A DNA stretch of 64,000 bases from an uncultured Alphaproteobacteria bacterium (GTDB lineage: Bacteria; Pseudomonadota; Alphaproteobacteria; HIMB59; GCA-002718135), in assembly GCA_902567855.1 (NCBI GenBank), contig CACFOQ010000006.1, positions 1 to 64,000 of the forward strand, read 5' to 3'. Of this stretch, positions 10,326 through 22,786 are shown piece by piece. A program made the translations under genes and the position numbers. The notes beneath the pieces are model-generated. The model did not search any database. It was given only the letters and a program-made list of their open reading frames with translations, and was not told where the DNA came from. The first letter of the stretch is position 1. Each line of letters opens with the position of its first letter.

Positions 10326-12014
10326 TTATAACCTTATTATATGAGATTTTACATCTGGTTTTTTAAATAATTGAGATTTTAAAGATTGCCTTATTAACTT
10401 TTTAAGCAAATTTGAAACAATTTCATTAGAATTTTTTTGGTTATCACTAATCTTTGTATATTCTTGAACTAATAATTCTTTAAAATCATTTTCTAGTAAT
10501 CTTTCATCATAATCAGGAAGTCCTTTTGAAGTAATCATTATTTTATTATTTATTGATAAATCTGCATTAATAATAATTGAAATCAAAATCATTCCTTCGA
10601 AAGAAATTTTTCTTCTATCTTTAATAAAATTTGATTCAGAATCATACAAATTTTTTCCTTCAACAATTAATTTACCAGTATTTAAAAATCCACAAATCTT
10701 GGGGTTTTCTGGTGCTAGCTTAATACATTTACCGTTATCTAATATTCTAGTTATTGGAACTTGGCTAGCTTGTGCTAGTTGAGAATGAGCAAATAAATGC
10801 TTTGCCTCACCGTGTACTGGTATAGATATATAAGGGCGAGTCCATTGATACATTTTTTTTATTTCTTCAGCATATCCATGACCTGAAACATGTACTAGAT
10901 CATCATCTGCTGTAATCACTTCAACATTTTGTGCATAAAGTAAATTTTTTAAATTATTTATAGCTTTTTCATTACCAGGGATATCTTTGGAGCTAAATAT
11001 TACAAGATCATTTTCTTCTAAATATATATTGTTATGAGAATTATATGCTATTCTAAATAAAGCAGATCTTTTTTCTCCTTGGCTACCTGTACATATTACT
11101 ACTAAATTTTCTTTTGGAATTAAAGAGGCTTCGTCTTCAGTAATAAAAGAGATATCTTTATCAATAATATTATTTTCAATTGCTGCTGTTATAGTTTTTT
11201 TCATACTTCTTCCAACTAAAGCAACTTTTCTATTATTTTTTTTTGCAGCGATAAATATACTTTCCATTCTTTCAATATTAGATGAAAAACATGTTATAAC
11301 AATTCGATTATTGTATCTTGAGAAAATTTTAATTAATTCTTCTCTAACTTCTGATTCGGATTTTGAATAACCAGGTACATCAGCATTAGTTGAATCACCA
11401 ATTAAAGCAAGCAATCCTTCATTACCAATTTTTTCAAATTGTTCTTGATTTATTTGAGCGCCTATTGCTGAATTAAAATCTATTTTCCAATCTGCTGTAT
11501 GAAGTAAATTACCATATTTAGTTTTAATTAAAATTGCATGTGGCTCAGGTATTGAGTGTGAAGTAGAAATAAAACTTAAATTAAAATTATTTAATTTAAT
11601 ATCTTTATCATTTTCTATGGTTATAATATTAATTTTATCTAAAAAGCCAAATTCTTTTAATCTATTTTCAATTAATGATCTTGCAAAACCAGTTGCATAA
11701 ACTGGGCAATCGATCTTATCAGCAAAATAAGCTACTGCTCCTGAATGATCTTCATGACCATGACTAATGATTATGGCTTCTAATTTTTGAGAAATAGATT
11801 CGATAAAATCAATTTTTGGTAATAATAAATCTATTCCTGGAAATTTTTCATCTGCAAAAGATAAACCTAAATCAATCATAATCCATTTATCATCGCAGCA
11901 ATATAAATAGCAATTTGCACCTATCTCACCTATTCCCCCTAAAGATAAAAAATAAATTCCTTCTGAAGAGATATTTAGAGAATTTTGATTTTCAATCATG
12001 ATTTTGTAAGCCAA
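10326..12014 (-). CDS. rnj: Ribonuclease J
   Basis: Metallo-beta-lactamase motif SHGHEDHSG; LGGIGEIGANCYLY; HVSGHGYAEE; ~560 aa. Confidence 0.92.
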   Translation of the reverse strand: MAYKIMIENQNSLNISSEGIYFLSLGGIGEIGANCYLYCCDDKWIMIDLGLSFADEKFPGIDLLLPKIDFIESISQKLEAIIISHGHEDHSGAVAYFADKIDCPVYATGFARSLIENRLKEFGFLDKINIITIENDKDIKLNNFNLSFISTSHSIPEPHAILIKTKYGNLLHTADWKIDFNSAIGAQINQEQFEKIGNEGLLALIGDSTNADVPGYSKSESEVREELIKIFSRYNNRIVITCFSSNIERMESIFIAAKKNNRKVALVGRSMKKTITAAIENNIIDKDISFITEDEASLIPKENLVVICTGSQGEKRSALFRIAYNSHNNIYLEENDLVIFSSKDIPGNEKAINNLKNLLYAQNVEVITADDDLVHVSGHGYAEEIKKMYQWTRPYISIPVHGEAKHLFAHSQLAQASQVPITRILDNGKCIKLAPENPKICGFLNTGKLIVEGKNLYDSESNFIKDRRKISFEGMILISIIINADLSINNKIMITSKGLPDYDERLLENDFKELLVQEYTKISDNQKNSNEIVSNLLKKLIRQSLKSQLFKKPDVKSHIIRL

Positions 12015-12744
12015 TAAGATACAAGCCTTCTAAAGTCAAATTAGGCTCATAATAACTATTAAATTTTATTTCTTTCTTATATATTTGAGCCAATCCTCCA
12101 GTTAAAATTATTTTAGGTTTATATTTTTTTTCTATTATAATTTTTTTTATAATTCCATTTATAAGATTTACATAACCCCAATAAAATCCTGCTCTCATAG
12201 ATTGTTCAGTATTTTTTCCTATTACTGAACTAATTTGTTTGATTGAAATTTTTTTTAATTTAGATGCTTTTTTAATCAATGATTCGTGAGAAACTATTAT
12301 TCCTGGAGCTATTGTACCACCAATATAAACATTATTTTTTATTACATCAAAAGTTGTAGCAGTTCCAAAATCAATAATTATTAAATTACTTCCATATTTA
12401 TTTACTCCTGAAAAGGAGTTAGCAATTCTATCAGCACCTAATTGACTTTTGGCATATTTAAATTTAATTTTTTTAGGTATATTTTGAATATTGATATTTT
12501 TTATTTTAAAACTATTTTTTTTAAGTAAAAAAGCAATAATCTTATTTACCTCAGGTACAACAGAAGAAATCAAACAAATTTTTTCATTTGATTTAAGGTT
12601 AAAAATTATATTTTTCTTAAAAAATTCAGAAATATTTTTTTTAAAATTTTTATTTTTAGTTTCTATTCTATAAGTTTTATATAATTTTTTTTTTTTATAA
12701 ATGCCAATAACAGTATCAGAATTACCTATGTCCATAACAATCAT
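11992..12744 (-). CDS. coaX: Type III pantothenate kinase
   Basis: MIVMDIGNSDTVIG, GADRIANSFSG, IIDFGTATTFDV motifs. Confidence 0.93.
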   Translation of the reverse strand: MIVMDIGNSDTVIGIYKKKKLYKTYRIETKNKNFKKNISEFFKKNIIFNLKSNEKICLISSVVPEVNKIIAFLLKKNSFKIKNINIQNIPKKIKFKYAKSQLGADRIANSFSGVNKYGSNLIIIDFGTATTFDVIKNNVYIGGTIAPGIIVSHESLIKKASKLKKISIKQISSVIGKNTEQSMRAGFYWGYVNLINGIIKKIIIEKKYKPKIILTGGLAQIYKKEIKFNSYYEPNLTLEGLYLIGLQNHD

Positions 12745-13490
12745 AAAACAATTTTCCCACTATATAAGTTTAAAATTTTATTGTTACTTTCTAACATAAG
12801 GGAGCCTCTATTATCTATTCCTAGTAATTTACCTTTAATAATTTTTTTATCTTGTGTCATAATTTTTATATTTTCATTTAAAAACATTAAATTTGTATTA
12901 AAATACTCAATAATCTTTTTATTATTTACAGAAAATAATTTTTTTAAATTAATGAATAATACTTGAAAAATTTCATGTAAAAATAAAGAAATTTCTATTT
13001 CTTTATAAAATGAACTTATAAAAGTTGTTGGATATTCATTAATCTTAGGAGAATTATAAATATTTATTCCAAAACCAGAAATTATACATGTCTCACCTTT
13101 TGAATTAGTATAAGTTTCAGAAATAACTCCACAAAATTTCTGTTTTTTAAAAAAAATATCATTTGGCCATTTAAACAAAATATTATCTAATTTAAATTTT
13201 TCTAAAACTTTTTTTATTGAAGTAACTATTAAGATATTAAACAAAAAAAAATCTTTAATTTTAATTTTGCCATTAAAATTCATAGAACAATATATATTTC
13301 CTTTTGGACTTTGCCAGATACTCCCTCTTCTTCCTACCCCATTAGTTTGTTCATCAGCTATAATTATATAATTTTTATTTTTAATATTATATAACTCTTT
13401 TAAAGCTAGCATTGTTGACTTACATTTCTTTTTATAAACAAATTCATATTGATTATTTGTAGCTATTCTTTTTATTTTTTCAAAAGACAT
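12741..13490 (-). CDS. birA: Biotin--[acetyl-CoA-carboxylase] ligase
   Basis: ADEQTNGVGRRGSIWQSPKGNIYCS, FKWPNDIFF, SGFGINIY motifs. Confidence 0.93.
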   Translation of the reverse strand: MSFEKIKRIATNNQYEFVYKKKCKSTMLALKELYNIKNKNYIIIADEQTNGVGRRGSIWQSPKGNIYCSMNFNGKIKIKDFFLFNILIVTSIKKVLEKFKLDNILFKWPNDIFFKKQKFCGVISETYTNSKGETCIISGFGINIYNSPKINEYPTTFISSFYKEIEISLFLHEIFQVLFINLKKLFSVNNKKIIEYFNTNLMFLNENIKIMTQDKKIIKGKLLGIDNRGSLMLESNNKILNLYSGKIVL

Positions 13491-13493
13491 TAA

Positions 13494-14951
13494 TTAATTA
13501 AAATATACATTGCTTAAATTAGAAAGAGGAGAAACAAATAACGAAGGATAAAATATAAAAAATGTAATTATTATTATGCTTAAAGCTAGAATAATTATAG
13601 ACTGTCTAGAAATAATAATAGAAAACTGCGAGATATCTGCATCATCAAAATACATTATTTTTATTATCTTTAAGTAATAAAATGCTGAAATTACACTTGA
13701 TATCACTCCTAATATAGCCAAAATAATTAAATCTGCTTTTAAAGCAGCTACGAATATATAAAATTTAGCAAAAAAACCTGCAAAAGGTGGTATTCCTGCC
13801 ATAGACAACATTACTATTGCAAAACTAAGAGCAATTAAAGGTTTATATTTACTTAAGCCTGCATAATCAGATATTTTTTCAATAAAATTATTATTATTCT
13901 TTAATGAAAGAATAATAATAAAAACAGCTATATTCATTATTACATATGTGCTCAAATAAAATGAAATACCTTTAATACTTTCTTCATTAGCAGCTGCAAC
14001 TCCTATTAATATATAGCCTACATGTCCAATAGAACTATAAGCTAAAAGTCTTTTAATATTTTTTTGAGCTATTGCAGCAATTGCACCTAAAAACATTGAT
14101 GCAATAGATAAAAAAATTATTATCTGGCTCCATTCACTATAGAAATGATAAAAAGGTTCCATACAAAATCTATAAATTAAAACTACTGCAGATATTTTTG
14201 GAACAATTGCAAAAAAAGCAGTTATAGATGTAGGGGCGCCTTCATAAACATCTGGTGTCCACATATGAAAAGGAACAGCAGAAACTTTAAAGGCTAATCC
14301 GACTAAAACAAAAACTAAACCAAAAATTAACCCTAGATTTAAAGATTTAATTGATAATAAAGAATTATAAATTTCTGAAAAATTAGTTGTACCTGTAAAA
14401 CCATAAATTAAAGAACATCCATATAAAAGTATTCCCGAAGATAATGCTCCCAATATAAAATATTTCACTCCAGATTCAGAAGATTGAAGTGAATCCCTTT
14501 TTATTGCAGCTAAAACATAAAGAGCAAGACTTTGCAGTTCTATTCCTAAATACATAGAAATTAAATTATTAGAAGAAATCATAACCATCATACCTAAGCA
14601 TGAAAATAAGATCAGAATAGGTATTTCAAAACTCACTAATTTAACATCTATAAAATATTTTTTTGTAATAATTAAACTACTAAAGCATCCAAAAATTATT
14701 AAGAATTTAAAAAAATTTATAAAAAAATTGTTTATAAAAAAATAATTATAATTTGAACTAGAAATATTAATATCTAAAAAAACTAATAAGAATACAAAAA
14801 ATAAAGTTATGCAAGATAATAAATTAATTAATTTAAATGAATTATTTTTTTTAAACAAGCCAATTAATATCAATAATAATATTAATATTGTAAAAAATAT
14901 TTCTGGAATTAATAAATAATTAAAAAGATTATTTTCCATTAGCAAACTCAT
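13494..14951 (-). CDS. nuoN: NADH-quinone oxidoreductase subunit N
   Basis: Polytopic; FKVSAVPFHMWTPDVYEGAPTSITAFF motif; last nuo gene. Confidence 0.96.
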   Translation of the reverse strand: MSLLMENNLFNYLLIPEIFFTILILLLILIGLFKKNNSFKLINLLSCITLFFVFLLVFLDINISSSNYNYFFINNFFINFFKFLIIFGCFSSLIITKKYFIDVKLVSFEIPILILFSCLGMMVMISSNNLISMYLGIELQSLALYVLAAIKRDSLQSSESGVKYFILGALSSGILLYGCSLIYGFTGTTNFSEIYNSLLSIKSLNLGLIFGLVFVLVGLAFKVSAVPFHMWTPDVYEGAPTSITAFFAIVPKISAVVLIYRFCMEPFYHFYSEWSQIIIFLSIASMFLGAIAAIAQKNIKRLLAYSSIGHVGYILIGVAAANEESIKGISFYLSTYVIMNIAVFIIILSLKNNNNFIEKISDYAGLSKYKPLIALSFAIVMLSMAGIPPFAGFFAKFYIFVAALKADLIILAILGVISSVISAFYYLKIIKIMYFDDADISQFSIIISRQSIIILALSIIIITFFIFYPSLFVSPLSNLSNVYFN

Positions 14952-16416
14952 AGTTAATAATAATTTGTTCTATTGACATTCTCATTGGATCTAAAAATAT
15001 ATTAGGGAAAATACCTATTATAATTACAGCAAGTACCAAAGGATATAGAATTAATTTTTCACGTAGATTTAAATCTAAAATTTCTTTAAGTTTTTCATTT
15101 TCTAAAGTTCCAAAAATAATTTTTTTATATAAATATAACATATAAATTGCACCTAGTATAATTCCAAGGGCTGCAAATAATGCAATAAAAGAATTTTTTT
15201 GAAATGCTCCTAAAATAACCAAAAATTCTCCTATAAATCCACTTGTACCAGGCAATCCAATTGAGGCTAAAACAAACAACATAAACACAATTGAATATTT
15301 TGGCATTTTGTTAACCAAACCTCCGTAGAAATTTATATTTCTTGTATGCATTCTATCATAGATAACACCGACACATAAAAAAAGGGCAGCTGAAACTATT
15401 CCATGACTAATCATTTGAATCATAGCCCCTTCTAACCCTTGTTGATTAACTATAAATATTCCTATCGTAACTATTCCCATATGAGCGACAGAAGAATAAG
15501 CAATAAGTTTTTTTATATCCTCTTGGGCTAGTGCTACTAATGAAGTATATATAATGGCTATAGAACTTAATATTATAATTAATGGCATAAAGAAAGCTGA
15601 TGCTTCAGGAAGGATTCCTAGAGAAAATCTAATAAATCCATATCCTCCCATTTTTAACAAAACACCTGCTAAAATAACTGAACCTGCAGTGGGTGCCTCT
15701 ACATGGGCATCAGGAAGCCAAGTATGAAAAGGCCACATTGGTATTTTAACAGCAAAAGAAGCAAAAAAAGCTAACCAAAGATAAATTTGAACTTTTTTAC
15801 TAAAAAAATAATTACCTTGTAAAAAATTAATATTCATAGAATTAGTTTTTTGATAAATAAAAATAATAGCTATTAACATTAGTACTGATCCTAAAAGGGT
15901 ATATAAAAAAAATTTAAAGGAAGCATAAATTCTTCTTTCTCCACCCCAAATTCCAATAATCAAAAACATTGGTATAAGTACTGCTTCAAAAAAAACATAA
16001 AATAATAAGATATCAATAGAGCAAAACATTCCTATCATAACTGTTTCTAAAAAAAGAAAAGCAATCATATATTCTTTAATTCCTTTCTTAATATTTTCCC
16101 AGCTAGCTAAAATACAAAAAGGGGTTAAAAAAGTACTTAATAAAATCATAAATAATGAAATTCCATCAACTCCTACGTGATAATAAAAATTAAAATCACT
16201 GAACCATTTATGCTTTTCAACTAATTGATATTGAGAAGTTGAGTGATCAAATTGAAACCAAATTAAGCAACTTAAAACAAAAGTTCCTATAGAGGTCCAA
16301 AGCGCAGCCCATTTTATATTATTAGAAGTTGTTTCATCTTCTTTAATTAAAAAAATTATTAAGGATCCAATAAGAGGTAAAAAAATAGTAGCAGAAATTA
16401 TTGGCCAATCAATCAT
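14929..16416 (-). CDS. nuoM: NADH-quinone oxidoreductase subunit M
   Basis: FAVKIPMWPFHTWLPDAHVEAPTAGSVILAG motif. Confidence 0.97.
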   Translation of the reverse strand: MIDWPIISATIFLPLIGSLIIFLIKEDETTSNNIKWAALWTSIGTFVLSCLIWFQFDHSTSQYQLVEKHKWFSDFNFYYHVGVDGISLFMILLSTFLTPFCILASWENIKKGIKEYMIAFLFLETVMIGMFCSIDILLFYVFFEAVLIPMFLIIGIWGGERRIYASFKFFLYTLLGSVLMLIAIIFIYQKTNSMNINFLQGNYFFSKKVQIYLWLAFFASFAVKIPMWPFHTWLPDAHVEAPTAGSVILAGVLLKMGGYGFIRFSLGILPEASAFFMPLIIILSSIAIIYTSLVALAQEDIKKLIAYSSVAHMGIVTIGIFIVNQQGLEGAMIQMISHGIVSAALFLCVGVIYDRMHTRNINFYGGLVNKMPKYSIVFMLFVLASIGLPGTSGFIGEFLVILGAFQKNSFIALFAALGIILGAIYMLYLYKKIIFGTLENEKLKEILDLNLREKLILYPLVLAVIIIGIFPNIFLDPMRMSIEQIIINYEFANGK

Positions 16417-16417
16417 T

Positions 16418-18326
16418 TTAATAGAAAATAAACCAAGATAAAATTATTACCAAACCTCCAAGCATTGTAAATGCATAGTGATATAGGTAACCAGATTGAA
16501 ATATACTTAAGCTTTTTGAGAAAATATTGATTATTTTTGAAACGCCATTAGGCCCGTATGTATCAATAGTATTGATGTCACCTTTTTTCCAAAAAAAAGT
16601 AGCTAAATAAAAAATTGGTTTAACAAATATTTTTCTATAGAGTTCATCAACATACCATTTGTTTAAAGACAACAAATAAAAAAAAGATAATTTTTTTGAT
16701 AATATTAAAGATAAGTTCTTATTATAAAAATATAATAAAGAAGCAGCTAAAATACCTATAGCTACAGAAGACTTAATTAATAAAGTTTGGGAAAAAGGCA
16801 TATAATGATAATGCTCATGAGCTAAAATAATAGAGTTATACCAAAAAACATCACTATTTTTACCAATAAAGAAATCAGTTAAAAATATTCCAGAAAATAT
16901 AGAGCCAATTGCTAATAAGAATAAAGGTAATGTCATTACCTTAGGAGATTCTTTAACATTTAATAATATTGTTTTTGATGACTTAAAATCTCCATGAAAA
17001 GTCATAAATAATAATCTCCAAGAATAAAAAGCTGTAAGTAAAGCAGTAATAATACCTACTATATAGGCATAATTTGCCATGTTTGAGGAAGCAAAATAAG
17101 CATTTTCTAAAATACTTTCTTTAGAATAATATCCTGAAAAAAATGGAAAGCCTATTATTGCTAATGAACCAGTCCACATCATAACTCCAGTAAAAGGAAT
17201 TTTAAAAAATAAGCCTCCCATTTTTTCTCATATCTTGTTGGTGGTGCATTGCATGAATCACAGATCCGGCAGATAGAAAAAGCAAAGCTTTAAAAAAGCC
17301 ATGTGTCATTAAATGAAAAATAGAAGCATTATATGCTCCCAATCCAGCAGCAAAAAACATGTACCCTAGCTGACTACAAGTAGAATAAGCAATTACTTTT
17401 TTAATATCATTTTGAGTTAATGCTATACTCGCAGCAAAAATAGCCGTTGTTGATCCAATAAAAATAATAAATAAATTTGTAAATTCAGCAAATTCAAACA
17501 TTGGGCTCATTCGCGCAACCATAAATACTCCGGCAGTAACCATAGTGGCAGCATGAATTAAAGCTGAAACAGGAGTGGGGCCTTCCATCGCATCAGGTAA
17601 CCAAGTATGTAATCCTAATTGGGCAGACTTTCCCATTGCTCCTATAAATAATAAAAAACAAAGGGTATCAATTATGTTTAAATTAAAACCTAAAAAATAA
17701 AAGCTTTTTTCTTTATAAAGATATGCATTATCAAAAATGACTTGCAAATCTACTGACCCAAAAATAAAATAAATTCCTACTATTCCTAGCGCAAAACCAA
17801 AATCACCTATTCTATTAACTATAAAAGCTTTAATCGCAGCTAAATTAGCGGTATTTTTTTTAAACCAAAAACCTATTAATAAATATGATGCAAGTCCAAC
17901 ACCTTCCCATCCAAAAAACATTTGTAAAAGATTATTGCTTGTTACTAAAACAAGCATAAAAAATGTAAATAAACTTAAATAACCCATAAATCTATTAATA
18001 GATTTATCGTCCTTCATGTAACCTATAGAATAAAGATGTACACATGCCGAAACTGTAGTAACAACTATCAACATTGTAGATGTTAAGGCGTCTATTCTAA
18101 AAGCCCAATCAACAGAAAAATTTCCAGAGGTTAACCAATTAAAAATATATAATTGTTCTGTTTCTTTTTTTTTCAGATATTTAAAAAAAATAATCCACGA
18201 GAAAATAGAAGAAACAAACAATAATACGGTTGTTATAACTTGAGAATAAATATCATTGAATTTTTTTCCAAAAAAAGCACAAAATAGAAAACCAATTAAA
18301 GGCAAAAAAACTACAAAAAATATCAT
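16418..18326 (-). CDS. nuoL: NADH-quinone oxidoreductase subunit L, split by a +1 frameshift (ORFs 17202-18326 and 16418-17221)
   Basis: The upstream ORF ends ...[17 protein letters not shown] and the downstream ORF starts [12 protein letters not shown].... Removing one A from the A6 run (17221-17226) restores ...[22 protein letters not shown].... Confidence 0.93.
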
Positions 18327-18329
18327 TAT

Positions 18330-18638
18330 TTAGCCTTTTAATTTATTAATTTTTTGAACTTCAATAGATCCTAAATTTCTAAAAAAAGCAACTAAGATAG
18401 CAAGGCCGATTGCAGCTTCTGCTGCAGCAACAGTCAAAGTAAACATTGCAAAAATTTGACCTGACAAATTTCCAAGATAAGTAGAAAAGGCAACTAAATT
18501 AATATTAACTGATAATAAAATTAGTTCTATAGACATTAAGATTATTATTACATTTTTTTTATTAAGAAAAATTCCAATAACACCTATTGTAAAAATAATT
18601 GCTCCTAAGAATAAATAATGATTTAAAGTAATATCCAT
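18330..18638 (-). CDS. nuoK: NADH-quinone oxidoreductase subunit K
   Basis: 102 aa; [18 protein letters not shown] motif. Confidence 0.96.
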   Translation of the reverse strand: MDITLNHYLFLGAIIFTIGVIGIFLNKKNVIIILMSIELILLSVNINLVAFSTYLGNLSGQIFAMFTLTVAAAEAAIGLAILVAFFRNLGSIEVQKINKLKG

Positions 18639-19249
18639 TATATACCTTCTCCAAGATTAATTTTTTTCTTAATAATAGATTTTGAAGCTTTTATTGTATT
18701 TTGCTCAGAGATTACTTGTTTTTTTGATCTATCTTTGTTTCTCAAAGTTAAAGTAATTGAGCCAATCATTGCTACTAATAAAATTATTCCAGACACTTGG
18801 AAAAGAAAAAAATATTTAGTGTATAACACAGAGCCTATTAACTTAGTATTTTCAACATTAGAAAAATTAGAAAAATAATCTTCTTTAAAGGTAGACGTAT
18901 TGGGGAAATTTTTTGTTAAAAACAAAATTCCTAACTCAATTATCAACACAATTCCTAATAATAAACCAAAAGGCAAATATTGAAGAAAACCTTCTCTTAA
19001 CTTAACGAAATTTATATCAAGCATCATTACTACAAATAAAAATAAAACTGCAACAGCTCCAACATATACTACTACTAAAATCATTGCTAAAAACTCTGCT
19101 CCCAATAATACAAATAAACCAGCAGCGTTAACAAAACTAAGAATAAGAAATAAAACTGAATGAACAGGATTCTTAGCACTTATAACCATTAAAGCTGAAA
19201 AAACAGCTACAGTAGAAAAGAGATAAAATGTTAAACTATAGATAATCAT
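18638..19249 (-). CDS. nuoJ: NADH-quinone oxidoreductase subunit J
   Basis: [53 protein letters not shown]. Confidence 0.96.
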   Translation of the reverse strand: MIIYSLTFYLFSTVAVFSALMVISAKNPVHSVLFLILSFVNAAGLFVLLGAEFLAMILVVVYVGAVAVLFLFVVMMLDINFVKLREGFLQYLPFGLLLGIVLIIELGILFLTKNFPNTSTFKEDYFSNFSNVENTKLIGSVLYTKYFFLFQVSGIILLVAMIGSITLTLRNKDRSKKQVISEQNTIKASKSIIKKKINLGEGI

Positions 19250-19251
19250 AT

Positions 19252-19740
19252 TTATCGATAAGGTGAATCTAATTCTAGATTTTGAGAAATTTCATATTCC
19301 CATTTATCACCATTAGAAAGAAGTTTTTCTTTGTTATACATTAACTCTTCTCTAGTCTCTGTTGCAAATTCAAAATTAGGACCTTCAACTATTGCATCTA
19401 CAGGACAAGATTCCTGACACAAACCACAATAAATACATTTGCTCATATCAATATCATATCTAGTAGTTCTTCTACTTCCATCTTCTCTCGGTTCAGCATC
19501 AATTGTAATGGCCTGTGCTGGGCACACTGCTTCACAAAGCTTGCAAGCTATACATCTTTCTTCTCCATTAGGATATCTTCTAAGAGCGTGTTCTCCTCTA
19601 AATCTTGGACTTAAAGGTCCTTTTTCATGAGGGTAGTTTATTGTTACCTTTGATTTAAACATATATTTTAAAGTTAAAAACATACCTAAAAAAAGTTCAT
19701 AAAGTGCAAAAGATTTAATATTTTTTATAATAAAATTCAT
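19252..19740 (-). CDS. nuoI: NADH-quinone oxidoreductase subunit I
   Basis: Two 4Fe-4S motifs: [12 protein letters not shown] and [12 protein letters not shown]. Confidence 0.97.
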   Translation of the reverse strand: MNFIIKNIKSFALYELFLGMFLTLKYMFKSKVTINYPHEKGPLSPRFRGEHALRRYPNGEERCIACKLCEAVCPAQAITIDAEPREDGSRRTTRYDIDMSKCIYCGLCQESCPVDAIVEGPNFEFATETREELMYNKEKLLSNGDKWEYEISQNLELDSPYR

Positions 19741-19742
19741 AT

Positions 19743-20747
19743 TTAATTTGGCACAATATCAAAAGTTACTAGAAAACCTGCAGTGATAACTACCCAAAAT
19801 AATGATAAAGGTAAAAAAACCTTCCATCCCAATCTCATTAATTGATCATAGCGATAACGCGGAAATGTTCCCCTCACCCATATAAATAAAAATAATACAA
19901 ACATTATTTTTACAGTAAACCATATTACTCCAGGAATTATATTTAAAGGATATATATCAAAAAGAGGTAACCACCCTCCCAAAAATAATATAACAGTCAT
20001 GGCACTCATTAAAATCATACTTGCATATTCTGCTAAAAAGAAAAGTACAAATGACGCTGATGAATACTCAGTAAAAAAACCAGCTACCAAAGTAGATTCA
20101 TCTTCTGGTAAATCAAAAGGTAACCTGTTTGTTTCAGCTAATGCTGAAATAAAAAAAATTATAAACATAGGCAATAAAGGAATTGCAAACCAAACTGTTT
20201 GTTGAGCTTCAACTATTTTAGTTAAGTTTAATGACCCTACACAAAGAAGAACAGTAATTATTACAAAACCAATTGAAACTTCATAAGATACCATTTGAGC
20301 AGCTGATCGTAATGCACCTAAAAAAGGATATTTGGAATTACTTGCCCAACCAGCCATAATTATTCCATAAACACCTAATGATGAAATTGCAAAAAGATAC
20401 ATTATTCCAACATTGATATCAGATATTACCCAACCAGGAGCAAAAGGTATAACTGCCCAAGCAGCTAAACTCAAAACCATTGTTACAATAGGAGCTAAAA
20501 GAAAAACTATTTTATTAGATCCACTTGGTAAAATATTTTCTTTTGTAATAAGCTTTAAAGCATCTGCAAAACTTTGCAATAATCCAAAAGGACCTACAAC
20601 ATTTGGCCCTTTTCTTAATTGTATTAATGCTAAAATTTTCCTTTCAGCATAAACTAAAAAAGCAACTGATATTAATACTGGAGCTATAACAGCCATTATT
20701 TGAGCTACAATAATTAGTAACTGTAAAATATAATCATATAACATCAC
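19743..20747 (-). CDS. nuoH: NADH-quinone oxidoreductase subunit H
   Basis: [52 protein letters not shown]. Confidence 0.97.
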   Translation of the reverse strand: MMLYDYILQLLIIVAQIMAVIAPVLISVAFLVYAERKILALIQLRKGPNVVGPFGLLQSFADALKLITKENILPSGSNKIVFLLAPIVTMVLSLAAWAVIPFAPGWVISDINVGIMYLFAISSLGVYGIIMAGWASNSKYPFLGALRSAAQMVSYEVSIGFVIITVLLCVGSLNLTKIVEAQQTVWFAIPLLPMFIIFFISALAETNRLPFDLPEDESTLVAGFFTEYSSASFVLFFLAEYASMILMSAMTVILFLGGWLPLFDIYPLNIIPGVIWFTVKIMFVLFLFIWVRGTFPRYRYDQLMRLGWKVFLPLSLFWVVITAGFLVTFDIVPN

Positions 20748-22786
20748 GCTACTCGATTTAAAATTTCTTTTGTACAGTTAGCCATATTTACTGAAGCTCT
20801 CGAGATAGAGTCAGTCATATAAAAATTCTTAATATTATATTCTATTTCGTTATTATCAATTATATGACTTTTACCAAAATTTACTTCACTTTTATTTGGC
20901 AAGATATTTAATTGATTTAAATGAGGAAACTTTTTTATAATTTCTTGTCTTAATTCTTTCAAATTATTAAATTTTAGTTGGTCTTTAAATTCTTGACTTA
21001 ATGCACGGAATATTTTCCATTCTTCTTTAGCTTCACCAATGGGATTAAAACACTTAGTAGTTTGCAACACTCTGCCTTCAATATTAACAAAAGTAGATGT
21101 TTTTTCTGGAAAAGCTGGGGATGGTAAAATTATATCTGCATTGTTAGCTCCTTCGTCTCCGTGATGACCAACATAAATAATAAATGAGTCTTTTAAAGAT
21201 GAAAAATTGATCTCATCTAATCCTAATAAAAAAACTACTGGATTTGTATCTCTGATATGTTTAGTTAAAGAGACTTTAAAATCTCTATCAAAATTTTTAG
21301 AGTAAAAACCTATATCTAGAGCTCCTACTCTGGAAATATTTTGATTAAGAATATTAAATCCATTTTCAGATTCATTAACTATATTAAGTTTATTGCAAAT
21401 TTCAGCACAAATTTTTAAAATTTCAATACCGTCATTATAATTAATTGCTGAGGAACCAATTAACATTAAAGGGTTTTTAGCATTTTTTAGGTGTTCTAAA
21501 AAATCTGATTTTTCATTTAAGATATTATTTAAATAAGAAATATCATTAGATAAGTGGGTATACTTATATGTAAGATTTATTTTTGGGCCAATCAACGCAA
21601 TTTTACAATTATTATTTAAGTATGCTTTTCTTATTCTTGAATTAAGAACTGCTGCTTCCCATTTTGGATTACTTCCTATAATTAAAATTGCATCTGCCTC
21701 ATCAATTTTTTGAATAGATGAATTAAAAAGATAACTGCTCCTGTGACCAGGAATAAATTGAGTGTTATCAAAACGACAATCATAAAATTCTGAGTTTAAT
21801 AAATTTAAAAAATTTTTTGTTGAATAAAGACTTTCTATGTCAGAAAATTTACCACTGAACGCAGAAGTATTTTCTGCTCCTCTTTTTTTAATTTCTGATG
21901 CCACTAATTTAAGTGCAGTATCCCAGCTAGTGGCTTCTAATTTGTTATCAATTTTAATATATGGTTTGTCTAAACGTTGTCTAGATAAGCCATCTATAGC
22001 AAATCTTGTTTTATCATTAATCCATTCTTCATTAATTTCTTCGTTTAATCTTGGCAAAACTCTTAGTACATTCTTTCCCTTAGAATCTATTCGAATACTT
22101 GCGCCCATGCCATCAAAAACATCAACAGATTCAGTTTTCTTTAATTCCCAAGGCCTGGATTGAAAAGCATAAGGTTTATTAGTTAGGGCTCCTACAGGGC
22201 AAAGATCAATGACATTGCCAGATAGTTCAGACTCAATAGTTTTTTCTAAATAAGTTGTAATTTCTGCATTTTCTCCCCTACCTAATAAGCCAATATCATC
22301 AACTCCAGCAATTTCTGTTGAAAAGCGAACACATCTGGTACAGTGAATACACCTAGTCATGATAGTGCTAACTAATGGTCCCATATATTTATTCTTAACA
22401 GCTCTTTTGTTTTCTTCGTATCTAGATTTGTCAAAGCCATAATGCAAAGCTTGATCTTGTAAATCACATTCTCCACCTTGATCACATATAGGACAGTCTA
22501 AAGGATGATTAATAAGCAAAAATTCCATAACACCTTGTCTAGCTTTTTTAACTAATTCAGTATTAGTTTTTATATTCATACCTTCTGCAGCTGGCATCGC
22601 ACATGAAGCAATAGGCTTAGGGGATTTTTCCATTTCAACCAAGCACATTCTACAATTACCTGCAATTGACAATTTGTCATGATAACAAAAACGAGGGATT
22701 TCTACATCAGCAAGTTCACATGCCTGCATAACTGTCATGCCATCTTGAAAATCTATAACTTTATTATTAATTGTTATTTTTGGCAT
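20744..22786 (-). CDS. nuoG: NADH-quinone oxidoreductase subunit G
   Basis: [37 protein letters not shown] motifs. Confidence 0.96.
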   Translation of the reverse strand: MPKITINNKVIDFQDGMTVMQACELADVEIPRFCYHDKLSIAGNCRMCLVEMEKSPKPIASCAMPAAEGMNIKTNTELVKKARQGVMEFLLINHPLDCPICDQGGECDLQDQALHYGFDKSRYEENKRAVKNKYMGPLVSTIMTRCIHCTRCVRFSTEIAGVDDIGLLGRGENAEITTYLEKTIESELSGNVIDLCPVGALTNKPYAFQSRPWELKKTESVDVFDGMGASIRIDSKGKNVLRVLPRLNEEINEEWINDKTRFAIDGLSRQRLDKPYIKIDNKLEATSWDTALKLVASEIKKRGAENTSAFSGKFSDIESLYSTKNFLNLLNSEFYDCRFDNTQFIPGHRSSYLFNSSIQKIDEADAILIIGSNPKWEAAVLNSRIRKAYLNNNCKIALIGPKINLTYKYTHLSNDISYLNNILNEKSDFLEHLKNAKNPLMLIGSSAINYNDGIEILKICAEICNKLNIVNESENGFNILNQNISRVGALDIGFYSKNFDRDFKVSLTKHIRDTNPVVFLLGLDEINFSSLKDSFIIYVGHHGDEGANNADIILPSPAFPEKTSTFVNIEGRVLQTTKCFNPIGEAKEEWKIFRALSQEFKDQLKFNNLKELRQEIIKKFPHLNQLNILPNKSEVNFGKSHIIDNNEIEYNIKNFYMTDSISRASVNMANCTKEILNRVA

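Noticed and set aside
21837-22163. 108-aa plus-strand ORF
   Set aside because: Antisense to nuoG; shadow ORF.
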